Shown here in pieces: positions 1-5,491 of a stretch of 6,949 nucleotides of DNA. Made by a program: the position numbers and the translations under genes. Location of the stretch: the NCBI GenBank assembly GCA_001794525.1, contig MGJZ01000015.1, positions 1 through 6,949 of the forward strand. Reading direction: 5' to 3'. Each line of letters starts with the position of its first letter. Position 1 is the stretch's first letter. The notes beneath the pieces were generated by a model. That model had not been told where the DNA came from. It searched no databases and was given only the letters and a program-made list of their open reading frames with translations. This DNA comes from Candidatus Yanofskybacteria bacterium RIFCSPHIGHO2_02_FULL_50_12. Lineage in GTDB: Bacteria > Patescibacteriota > Minisyncoccia > 2-02-FULL-40-12 > GWA2-44-9.

Positions 1-522
1 GGTGATGCCGGGGATGTTCGCTGCCTTCAGGTCGTTGGCCGACATGAGCTTGAGGTTCGCATCGGCCTCGACCACGTTTCGAAAACAGACGGCATAGGCA
101 CCATCCTTGGACGTCCTATCCGAGATGACGATCTCGTCCAGGCTCTGGTCGGTCCACTTCCAGGTCCTGAACCTCTCCAGGCACTTCTGGAACAGACGCT
201 CGGGGGTCATGCCCTTCGCGACAATGATCGTCCGGCTGAAGCCTTCATGCACGGGGATCTTCAGCGTGGAGAAGTCGTGCTCCTCGCCGAACACCTCGCG
301 GTAGAAGTTCGCCCAGTCGAGCGACGCGTCGGGCGCGATCAGGCCGGGGTGGGTGCAGCGCTCCTCGGTTGCCTCGAACGGATTGCGATGTTCGACAACT
401 GCCTGGAGGTGATCCAGGGTGAGACCCCCGCGACCGAGCTGGCCGTTGATCTCACGCATGATGTTCGAATACTTGTCCCAGTCCAGCTTCAGATCTGGAC
501 TCACGACCATATGCTTTGGCAT
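1..522 (-). CDS. Hypothetical protein, GC-rich, N-terminal part (runs off the left edge)
   Basis: The reading frame is open for 174 codons from ATG at 522-520 to the window edge, so the C-terminus is missing. The start is well supported: AAGGAG lies six bases upstream of the ATG, and a near-consensus promoter lies about 75 bases upstream. The product begins MPKHMVVSPDLKLDW and is soluble-looking, with no signal peptide or membrane segment. It is rich in charged and aromatic residues, for example FRTWKWTDQSLDE at about 118-130 and a single CFRN at 146-149. Third codon positions are overwhelmingly G or C, unlike the AT-richer operon to the right, which suggests separate origin or strong codon selection. 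I know of no catalytic motif here. The second half resembles hypothetical proteins I associate with Parcubacteria genomes, but that is recollection, not a search. A 7-bp stem (480-501) falls in codons 8-14. Confidence 0.8.
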   Translation of the reverse strand, partial: MPKHMVVSPDLKLDWDKYSNIMREINGQLGRGGLTLDHLQAVVEHRNPFEATEERCTHPGLIAPDASLDWANFYREVFGEEHDFSTLKIPVHEGFSRTIIVAKGMTPERLFQKCLERFRTWKWTDQSLDEIVISDRTSKDGAYAVCFRNVVEADANLKLMSANDLKAANIPGIT

Positions 523-596
523 GGCCGTCTCCTTATTTTCAACGAGCGGAACTGCCCGTCGGAAGCCCCTATTTCAGAGCTCCATCGTATCCCCTA

Positions 597-625
597 ATTA
601 TACTCCTTTTTGGACGAAAAGTCAA
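597..625 (-). promoter_or_regulatory. Sigma-70-type promoter of the leftward hypothetical gene
   Basis: On the minus strand a -35 box TTGACT (625-620) is followed by exactly 17 bases and a perfect -10 box TATAAT (602-597). Transcription would start near 590, giving a leader of about 65 bases before the ATG at 522 with its AAGGAG ribosome site. The -35 box lies inside the left arm of the perfect inverted repeat at 621-651, so a protein bound to that repeat would compete with RNA polymerase. Confidence 0.7.
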
Positions 626-651
626 ATCCCGCTTTTTGGGCGGGATTTGAC
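621..651 (-). terminator. Perfect 12-bp inverted repeat: terminator and/or operator
   Basis: GTCAAATCCCGC (621-632) and GCGGGATTTGAC (640-651) are perfect reverse complements around a 7-base loop. Read on the minus strand, the hairpin is followed by TTTTCG, a short T run, so it could terminate transcription arriving from the DUF4012 operon. The T run is weak, and the repeat overlaps the -35 box of the next promoter, so an operator role is equally possible. On the plus strand no T run follows it. Confidence 0.5.
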
Positions 652-683
652 TGACTCTTATGAGTCTAGCCAGGTGGCTCAAG

Positions 684-699
684 AGACCAGACTTGACAC
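684..699 (+). repeat. 16-bp inverted repeat, copy 1
   Basis: AGACCAGACTTGACAC occurs here on the plus strand and again on the minus strand at 809-794. Similarity continues with small gaps: upstream CAGGTG and CAAG, downstream CCT. Both copies therefore look like diverged versions of one longer hairpin element of about 30-38 bases (about 671-708 here). Here the CAAG/CTTG pairing around AGACCAGA is kept, but the outer stem has mismatches and a bulge. Confidence 0.6.
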
Positions 700-725
700 T
701 ACCTATGGTATATCAAAATCTATAT

Positions 726-757
726 GAAAGTCAAATGAGGCTGTTGATTTCTTTTTT
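726..757 (+). terminator. Possible rho-independent terminator on the plus strand
   Basis: GAAAGTCAA (726-734) pairs with TTGATTTC (744-751) as eight base pairs with one bulged G, around a 9-base loop, and is followed at once by six T (752-757). The stem is A/T-rich, so it would be weak. No plus-strand gene is evident upstream. Either it ends a short plus-strand RNA or it is a chance structure. Confidence 0.3.
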
Positions 758-830
758 CCTGGACCAGAGGGGAATCGAACCCCCAAGACCCAGGTGTCAA
801 GTCTGGTCTTGTCACCTGACCGGGCCCAGG
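758..830 (-). tRNA. Degenerate tRNA or tRNA-like RNA with a clear T arm and no normal D arm
   Basis: On the minus strand, GGGGG-TTCGATT-CCCCT (784-768) is a canonical tRNA T arm. It is followed by CTGGTCC and A (767-760), as an acceptor 3' strand and discriminator base would be. Upstream, CCAGA-CTTGACA-CCTGG (806-790) and a 5-base variable segment occupy the place of the anticodon arm. Read that way the anticodon is TGA (Ser), but C at position 37, the A-C mismatch at 31/39 and the lack of a long variable arm argue against it; reading GAC (Val) breaks the stem. No 5' strand GGACCAG or D arm is present. Instead CCTGGGCC (830-823) pairs with GGTCCAGG (765-758), and the centre folds as one long hairpin (818-791: two 11-base arms, one A-A mismatch). 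It is therefore either a tRNA remnant or a tRNA-like small RNA. The chromosome does not encode CCA here. Confidence 0.4.
794..809 (-). repeat. 16-bp inverted repeat, copy 2, in the core of the tRNA-like hairpin
   Basis: This is the minus-strand copy of AGACCAGACTTGACAC; the other copy is at 684-699 on the plus strand. It forms the loop and 3' arm of the hairpin at 791-818, where CAGGTGACAAG pairs with CTTGACACCTG around the loop ACCAGA with one A-A mismatch. RNAs from the two copies would share the same loop sequence rather than be complementary. Confidence 0.6.
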
Positions 831-837
831 TAGTTTA

Positions 838-866
838 ATTATACATTATCTGAATTTAATTTTGAA
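838..866 (-). promoter_or_regulatory. Possible promoter of the tRNA-like element
   Basis: A perfect TATAAT lies at 843-838 on the minus strand, just past the DUF4012 stop codon. Seventeen bases further upstream is TTCAAA (866-861), a four-of-six match to the -35 consensus, inside the last DUF4012 codons. Initiation about seven bases past the -10 box would fall at about 831, the base before the 8-bp stem of the tRNA-like element. In AT-rich sequence such boxes can arise by chance. Confidence 0.3.
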
Positions 867-3209
867 TTGGAGGTCCTTGGAGAATGTGTCGGACCAAGAG
901 TAATTCGAGTTAGTGCGCTCAAGCAGAGGATGTGATTCGGTAGGCGTGAGGCCTTCCGGTTTGGCCATCGAGAAATCGAAATCCTTTATTTCCAAGCCCG
1001 GCTGTTTTTGGACATATAACTCATAGGACTTCTGGTTAAGCACATTTGGCACTCGGTATTTCAATGTGACTGTTTTAGATATGCCCGGATCAGTGATCAG
1101 CCAAAAGCCAAATTCAGCCTTACCTGCTTCTCGATAGGTAGTCACACCCCGAGAATTGTCTACATGAACGTTCTTTTCAAAGTCAACCAGATCGGGGTCA
1201 GTCTTAAAACTGCTATGGCGATAATCAACGAGAGGCTTGTAGCTAGGCTGATCGTTGCCGCTGATGGATTGAAATACAGCGTTCTCAGGTACCAAGACCC
1301 GTACATAGGCAGGGTTCTGCTTGTTATAGAACCCGTATTTTAGTTTTCCGCCCGTGTGCTGACGCGCGATAGTAATTGTATGGACTGCATCATCACCAGT
1401 AAACTGGGTATCCACTGCCAAAGCCGTGTCAGTCACTGCGTCAGTCTTGGAACCCTTGATATTGGACAGCGTGACCATCAAATAATCACCAAGAGTCTGA
1501 TTCACTTGGCCTCCAAAACCTTCAGCGATCACAAAGCGCTGCAGTTCCAGATCGCTGAAATGCATGATGATCTTCCGTTCAGCCATGGCGGCGATGATCT
1601 GATTGAAAATAGCCAGCCAGTTATCGGAGTTAGCCGAATATATCTTTTCGAGCAGGAGCGGCCCGAAATCTTTTACGATTTGTTTTGGCTGGGTCCGGTT
1701 GGCACCGTACTCGACTTCATCTTGAATAGTGACTAAAAGATTATCGGCAGTAAGAGTAAGATCATATGCCGGCATACGGATCGGACCGACAATTTTCAAA
1801 ATCTCGGCAACAAGCTTCGGGTTAATGGCAATTACACCGTCAACCTCATCCCCAGATGCTCGTTTATAAAATTCTCTTATCTTTCTGGCCGAGGCTGGGA
1901 AATCAACGGACCAATTGGCGTCGCGCATTCCCCAGGTCGGAGTGATGTGCTGGAGTTCGCGCGGCGGGATGATCTGTTCCTTGACCTGCCCGTCTAGATT
2001 ATAGACGTCGTCCACGAAAAAATCGGCAAGTTTGCCATTTTTGAAAGAAACAACCGCATATGTGCCCGGAAATCCACCAGTCGGCCGTAACTCACTCGCG
2101 TTCTCAAACAGGATCAAATAACTTTTTTCGCCTGACCCAATGAAGTCTTCAAAGAATTTTGCATAATCCGCGCTTTGATTGATCGTTTCCTCAAACAGCG
2201 GCAATTTTGATTTAAGATCAATTACCTGTCCGCGTTTGTCAGCCGGGAGATCCTCGGGATCGACGTCAGCTATAAGGGCAACTGCTTGGGAGACGTTTCG
2301 TTTGGAAATATTCAGCGCTTGCTTGAAAGCGTTCATGATATCGCCGATGGGCGCATCGCCAGATGTCGGGTTTAATAACACGCCCGTTCTCGCAACTGCG
2401 TCCATTGCGGTGGTCATTGCCGCACCAGCATCGGCCAAAAGCCGGCCGACATCGATCAATTTTTTAGCAGATTTAATCGAACTCGCCCCAGGTAGCTCCG
2501 CGATCATACTAGAAAGGGTCGCACCCATCACATTTAGATTATCGCCCGCCCTGGAGAAATTCGCGTAGGCAGCCATGAAATCATCCGAAGCGCCTTCAAA
2601 ATTCATGGCTTTTAAATCAGCTTCGGCATCCTGGAGATTTTCGACGGCCGAGCCGCTGTCTCGAATAATTTCGTTTTTAACGCTCCCGACGTACCACAGC
2701 AGTCCGGCAATAATGAGAACGGCAACGACAATCCATTTGGAGGTTGAACCTCCAAATTTTATTGGAGGTTCAACCTCCGCGGAGTTATGAGTATAAAACG
2801 AAGCAACCAAAGAATGGTCAATGGCAGACTCTTCCGCGATAGGAGTATATTCAATCTCCGCCTCGGTAGCTGGTTCACCATATGAGGTTCTAGCCGAATG
2901 ATGAATTTCAGCAACAATCGGTTCAAAGATAATGGCAGAGTCGGGCGCAACCGGCTTTTTTTGAATTACCCGATAGCGCGGCTTGGATGAATTGGGAGAC
3001 TCTGTCTGTCCTCCGAATTTTGCCAGCTCGGCCTTGAGATCGATCTCGTGATTAAACAGTGATTCGAATTCATCCCTCACACTTGGCTTAGGCTTTAGGT
3101 CCACGACTGCATCGACGGCGTCGATTATCCGAACGGCAACCCGGCCGGTATCATCTACCGGCTTAATATCGAACACAGCCCCAACCTTCTTTGTCGCCTT
3201 GAGGGGCAT
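846..3209 (-). CDS. DUF4012 domain-containing single-pass membrane protein
   Basis: The protein has 787 residues. Residues 1-158 are a hydrophilic, Asp/Glu/Lys-rich cytoplasmic region without recognisable fold. A single membrane helix spans about 159-176 (WIVVAVLIIAGLLWYVGSV). Residues 180-350 are mostly helical and Ala-rich, perhaps coiled. The DUF4012 domain follows with its hallmark segments: ENASELRPTGGFPGTY (369-384), DDVYNLDGQ (400-408), RDANWSVDFPASA (429-441) and DGVIAINPKLV (457-467). The C-terminal 200 residues look beta-rich. There is no signal peptidase site, so the large C-terminal part should be anchored outside the membrane. The family is common in Patescibacteria and found in some Gram-positive bacteria; its biochemical function is unknown to me. 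Being last in a glycan operon suggests a part in assembling or anchoring surface polysaccharide, which is inference. The ATG at 3209 has no Shine-Dalgarno sequence but sits just past a TATAAT box. An in-frame 40-base hairpin encodes residues 144-158. Confidence 0.93.
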   Translation of the reverse strand: MPLKATKKVGAVFDIKPVDDTGRVAVRIIDAVDAVVDLKPKPSVRDEFESLFNHEIDLKAELAKFGGQTESPNSSKPRYRVIQKKPVAPDSAIIFEPIVAEIHHSARTSYGEPATEAEIEYTPIAEESAIDHSLVASFYTHNSAEVEPPIKFGGSTSKWIVVAVLIIAGLLWYVGSVKNEIIRDSGSAVENLQDAEADLKAMNFEGASDDFMAAYANFSRAGDNLNVMGATLSSMIAELPGASSIKSAKKLIDVGRLLADAGAAMTTAMDAVARTGVLLNPTSGDAPIGDIMNAFKQALNISKRNVSQAVALIADVDPEDLPADKRGQVIDLKSKLPLFEETINQSADYAKFFEDFIGSGEKSYLILFENASELRPTGGFPGTYAVVSFKNGKLADFFVDDVYNLDGQVKEQIIPPRELQHITPTWGMRDANWSVDFPASARKIREFYKRASGDEVDGVIAINPKLVAEILKIVGPIRMPAYDLTLTADNLLVTIQDEVEYGANRTQPKQIVKDFGPLLLEKIYSANSDNWLAIFNQIIAAMAERKIIMHFSDLELQRFVIAEGFGGQVNQTLGDYLMVTLSNIKGSKTDAVTDTALAVDTQFTGDDAVHTITIARQHTGGKLKYGFYNKQNPAYVRVLVPENAVFQSISGNDQPSYKPLVDYRHSSFKTDPDLVDFEKNVHVDNSRGVTTYREAGKAEFGFWLITDPGISKTVTLKYRVPNVLNQKSYELYVQKQPGLEIKDFDFSMAKPEGLTPTESHPLLERTNSNYSWSDTFSKDLQFKIKFR
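2736..2778. repeat. Perfect 17-bp hairpin built from two self-palindromic arms, inside the DUF4012 gene
   Basis: GGAGGTTGAACCTCCAA (2739-2755) and TTGGAGGTTCAACCTCC (2762-2778) are exact reverse complements around the 6-base loop ATTTTA. Each arm is also a palindrome in itself: 2736-2756 reads TTTGGAGGTT, G, AACCTCCAAA. The element lies in frame and encodes AEVEPPIKFGGSTSK (residues 144-158), just before the membrane helix. GGAGGT matches the Shine-Dalgarno consensus and ACCTCC the matching 16S tail. The design resembles a dispersed palindromic repeat that has entered a tolerant linker. Confidence 0.85.
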
Positions 3210-3221
3210 ATATTCATTATA
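3210..3221 (-). promoter_or_regulatory. -10 box for a probable leaderless DUF4012 mRNA
   Basis: TATAAT (3221-3216 on the minus strand) is followed by GAATAT and then directly by the ATG at 3209. With normal spacing, transcription would start at or within a base or two of the A of the ATG. No Shine-Dalgarno sequence precedes the start codon. The -35 region is poor, and no TGn extension is present. The box lies in the 40-base gap after the upstream glycosyltransferase stop codon, so it would be an internal promoter of the operon. Confidence 0.45.
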
Positions 3222-3249
3222 CCGCTTAATCTTCTTTTACTGCTGTGGA

Positions 3250-4380
3250 CTATCGAGTGAGAATGGCGAGTGTTTGTTCTACCGTGCGATTCCAGGAAAA
3301 TTCCTTCACTCGGGCAAATCCTTTTTTCGTCAATCGTTCACAAAGAGAGCTGTCGGTGAGAATCATTTTTAAACCGGCCGCGATGTCCGAAACGTTATAT
3401 GGATCGACGAGCAGCGCGGCATCGCCGGCCACTTCCGGCAGCGAAGAATTGTGAGCCGTCACGACCGGCGTGCCGCAGGCCATCGCCTCGAGAACAGGAA
3501 ACCCGAATCCTTCGAAGAATGAGGGGTATACGAAAGCGGAAGCGGCGGAATAGTAATATCCCCTTTCGGCATCGGGTATATATCCGGCATAGCGGATGTA
3601 CCGCTGGGCCGGCGACCGTTCGATTTCCTGGAAAATTTCCTCATGCAGCCAGCCTCGATCGCCGCCGATGATCAGGCGTAAATCTTCAAAACCGGGTGTC
3701 TCGCGTAAATGAGAGAAGGCGCGGATGACCCCCGAAATATTTTTCCGAGGTTCCAAAGTGTTGAGCGAAAGGATGAATCGATCTGGCAGTTGATGATTAG
3801 CTTTGAACTCAGCCAGCCGTTCCGGCGAAGGCGGTACCAGGCCCATGCCTGAATGGATCACTACCACATTCGCCGGGTCAATATTGTAATAGCGGACCAG
3901 GTCGGATTTCGTTGAATCAGAAACAGCAATGATGCGCTGGGATAATCGCATTTGGCGTGCCGGGTTCATCTCGAGAGTGTGCCAAAGGCGTTTGCGGGCC
4001 GTAAAGAATTCCGGGAATCGGAGATAGGACAAATCATGGAAGGTGGTTACGCGCCGGCACTGCTCCGAGAGCGAAACAATGAATAGATGCGGGGAAAAGA
4101 AAACGTCTACTCCGCCGATCAAATGATCGATCTTGGGCCAGTCAATTATGCGATTGAGTGCAAACAGAAGATTATTCGGAATCGGAAACGCATACAGATC
4201 GACGTTGGGAGCTTTCATCCAACTGCTTCGCGGGACTGTCCGGCGCGCGGAGGCATAGAAAAGCTTAAATCGGTGCTCGGGCGCGGCGGCGATCATGCGG
4301 CTGATCAATTGTTCGGCATATTCAACGATGCCGCTGCGCCGAGCACTGCCTAAGATTCTAATATCAATACCGATGGTCAT
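3250..4380 (-). CDS. GT4-family glycosyltransferase (mannosyltransferase-like)
   Basis: This 376-residue protein is a full-length GT-B glycosyltransferase of CAZy family GT4, expected to transfer a sugar from a nucleotide donor to a lipid-linked glycan on the cytoplasmic face of the membrane. The N-terminal acceptor domain starts MTIGIDIRILGSARRSGI and carries TTFHDLSYLRFPEFF (112-126). The donor domain begins near 200 with SLNTLEPRKN (205-214), whose R212/K213 should contact the donor phosphates. It contains the EX7E motif E290-E298 within FFEGFGFPVLEAMACGTPVV. All expected key residues are present. There is no membrane segment. The ATG overlaps the TGA of the upstream glycosyltransferase (ATGA, 4380-4377), so the two are translationally coupled; I see no separate ribosome site. 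The donor sugar cannot be read from sequence; similarity to mannosyltransferases is only a family-level impression. Confidence 0.93.
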   Translation of the reverse strand: MTIGIDIRILGSARRSGIVEYAEQLISRMIAAAPEHRFKLFYASARRTVPRSSWMKAPNVDLYAFPIPNNLLFALNRIIDWPKIDHLIGGVDVFFSPHLFIVSLSEQCRRVTTFHDLSYLRFPEFFTARKRLWHTLEMNPARQMRLSQRIIAVSDSTKSDLVRYYNIDPANVVVIHSGMGLVPPSPERLAEFKANHQLPDRFILSLNTLEPRKNISGVIRAFSHLRETPGFEDLRLIIGGDRGWLHEEIFQEIERSPAQRYIRYAGYIPDAERGYYYSAASAFVYPSFFEGFGFPVLEAMACGTPVVTAHNSSLPEVAGDAALLVDPYNVSDIAAGLKMILTDSSLCERLTKKGFARVKEFSWNRTVEQTLAILTR

Positions 4381-5456
4381 GGATAAATTTCTAATGCTTG
4401 TTGGATGTTTTTTTTGAATATAGACACGTCGAATTGTTCAGCTTGGGCGCGGCATGCGGCGGGATCAAACGTTGCCTGATCAAATTCGCGCACGGCCGTT
4501 TCCAGTGATTCAGGAATCTGTTCGGAAAAGAATATGCCCGTCTTCCCAGCCACGACGGTTTCCAATGCACCCCCGGCCGCGTATGCAATAACCGGGCGGC
4601 CCGAAGCCATTGCCTCCAGGGGCACGATGCCGAAATCTTCCTCCTGCGGGAATATCAGGGCTCGCGCCCCGGCGTATAGTTCTATTAGACGTTCGTCGCT
4701 TACCTGGCCCAATAATTGAACGGTTGGGCCGGCTAATTCCTGCAATGCCGAACGTTCCGGCCCGGTTCCCGCGATGATCAAAGTCAGGCCCAGCCGATTG
4801 AACGCTCGGATGGCAATATCGAATTTTTTGTAGGATACCAGCCGTCCGACCATGAGGAAATAATCTTTGGGCTCGCCGATACGGAATTTCTCCGTTTCCA
4901 CCGGCGGGTGGAAAAGGCGGGACGGCTGGCGATAGTATTTCTCAATGCGCGAACTCACAAAATCAGAAATCGACCACCATTCATCCACTCGCCGCGCAGC
5001 GTGATGATCCCATACCCGAACGTACGACAAAAATGGGAGCATCGCTTTCTTGATCACGCGCGGGAACCCGAATTCCTCGACAAATTGCTGGCTGTTGTCC
5101 CAGAGAAATCTGGGCGGCGTGAGACAATAGCAAATGTGCTTAGTGCCGGGCCCGGTAATTATGCCTTTCGCGAAGGAAGCGGAGATCGAGAGTACCACAT
5201 CGAATTGAGAAAAATCGAACTGCTCCATGGCCAGCGGCATCAGGAGCGGGTACCACTGGTGGCGCGTCTTTGCAAAAGGCACACTTTGGAGAAACGAGGT
5301 GCGAACGGTGCGGTCACGGAACAGGCCTTTGGTCGCCGCCTCATCATACAGCAAGGTATAAATCGGCGCGTCGGGGTACAATTCCGAAAGGCTGGCCAGC
5401 ATCCGCTCCGCGCCGCCGAATTGATTGAGATACTCGTGTACAAATGCTATCCGCAT
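4377..5456 (-). CDS. GT4-family glycosyltransferase (WbaZ-like)
   Basis: This 359-residue GT-B enzyme of family GT4 probably adds a sugar to the lipid-linked glycan made in this operon. I chose the ATG at 5456 because the product then starts with the typical MRIAFVHEYLNQFGGAERM, and AAGG lies five bases upstream in ACAAGGTACATATG. The open frame extends to 5567, but that would add 37 atypical residues and overlap the sugar transferase gene. MPLAMEQFDFSQFDVVLS (73-90) and the following AKG, CYCLTPPRFLWD (109-120) are typical of WbaZ-like mannosyltransferases. In the donor domain, VGRLVSYKKFD (203-213) and the EX7E motif E273-E281 in EEDFGIVPLEAMASG are intact. The TGA overlaps the next gene's ATG. 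The gene follows the sugar transferase by 35 bases. Its exact sugar specificity is unknown. Confidence 0.93.
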   Translation of the reverse strand: MRIAFVHEYLNQFGGAERMLASLSELYPDAPIYTLLYDEAATKGLFRDRTVRTSFLQSVPFAKTRHQWYPLLMPLAMEQFDFSQFDVVLSISASFAKGIITGPGTKHICYCLTPPRFLWDNSQQFVEEFGFPRVIKKAMLPFLSYVRVWDHHAARRVDEWWSISDFVSSRIEKYYRQPSRLFHPPVETEKFRIGEPKDYFLMVGRLVSYKKFDIAIRAFNRLGLTLIIAGTGPERSALQELAGPTVQLLGQVSDERLIELYAGARALIFPQEEDFGIVPLEAMASGRPVIAYAAGGALETVVAGKTGIFFSEQIPESLETAVREFDQATFDPAACRAQAEQFDVSIFKKNIQQALEIYP

Positions 5457-5491
5457 ATGTACCTTGTATCTGGAAAATCGGAATTTGTAAA

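Noticed and set aside
647..698. Plus-strand promoters using TTGACT (647-652) or TTGACA (693-698)
   Set aside because: Neither has an acceptable -10 box at 16-18 bases; the hexamers belong to the inverted repeats described.
107..727. Plus-strand open frames over the left part of the window
   Set aside because: They are antisense to the GC-rich hypothetical gene, which has a start, ribosome site and promoter; GC-rich genes commonly leave the opposite strand open. The frame extending to 727 also crosses the structured spacer.
684..809. CRISPR array
   Set aside because: Only two related copies exist, they are inverted, and there are no regular spacers or cas genes.
760..830. Functional tRNA-Ser (TGA) or tRNA-Val (GAC)
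   Set aside because: The TGA reading puts C at position 37 and lacks the long serine variable arm; the GAC reading breaks the anticodon stem. Neither has a D arm or a matching 5' acceptor strand.
758..845. Part of a transfer-messenger RNA (tmRNA)
   Set aside because: The T arm resembles a tmRNA 3' end, but the space to the DUF4012 stop codon is far too short for a tmRNA body and there is no tag frame or 5' GGGG domain.
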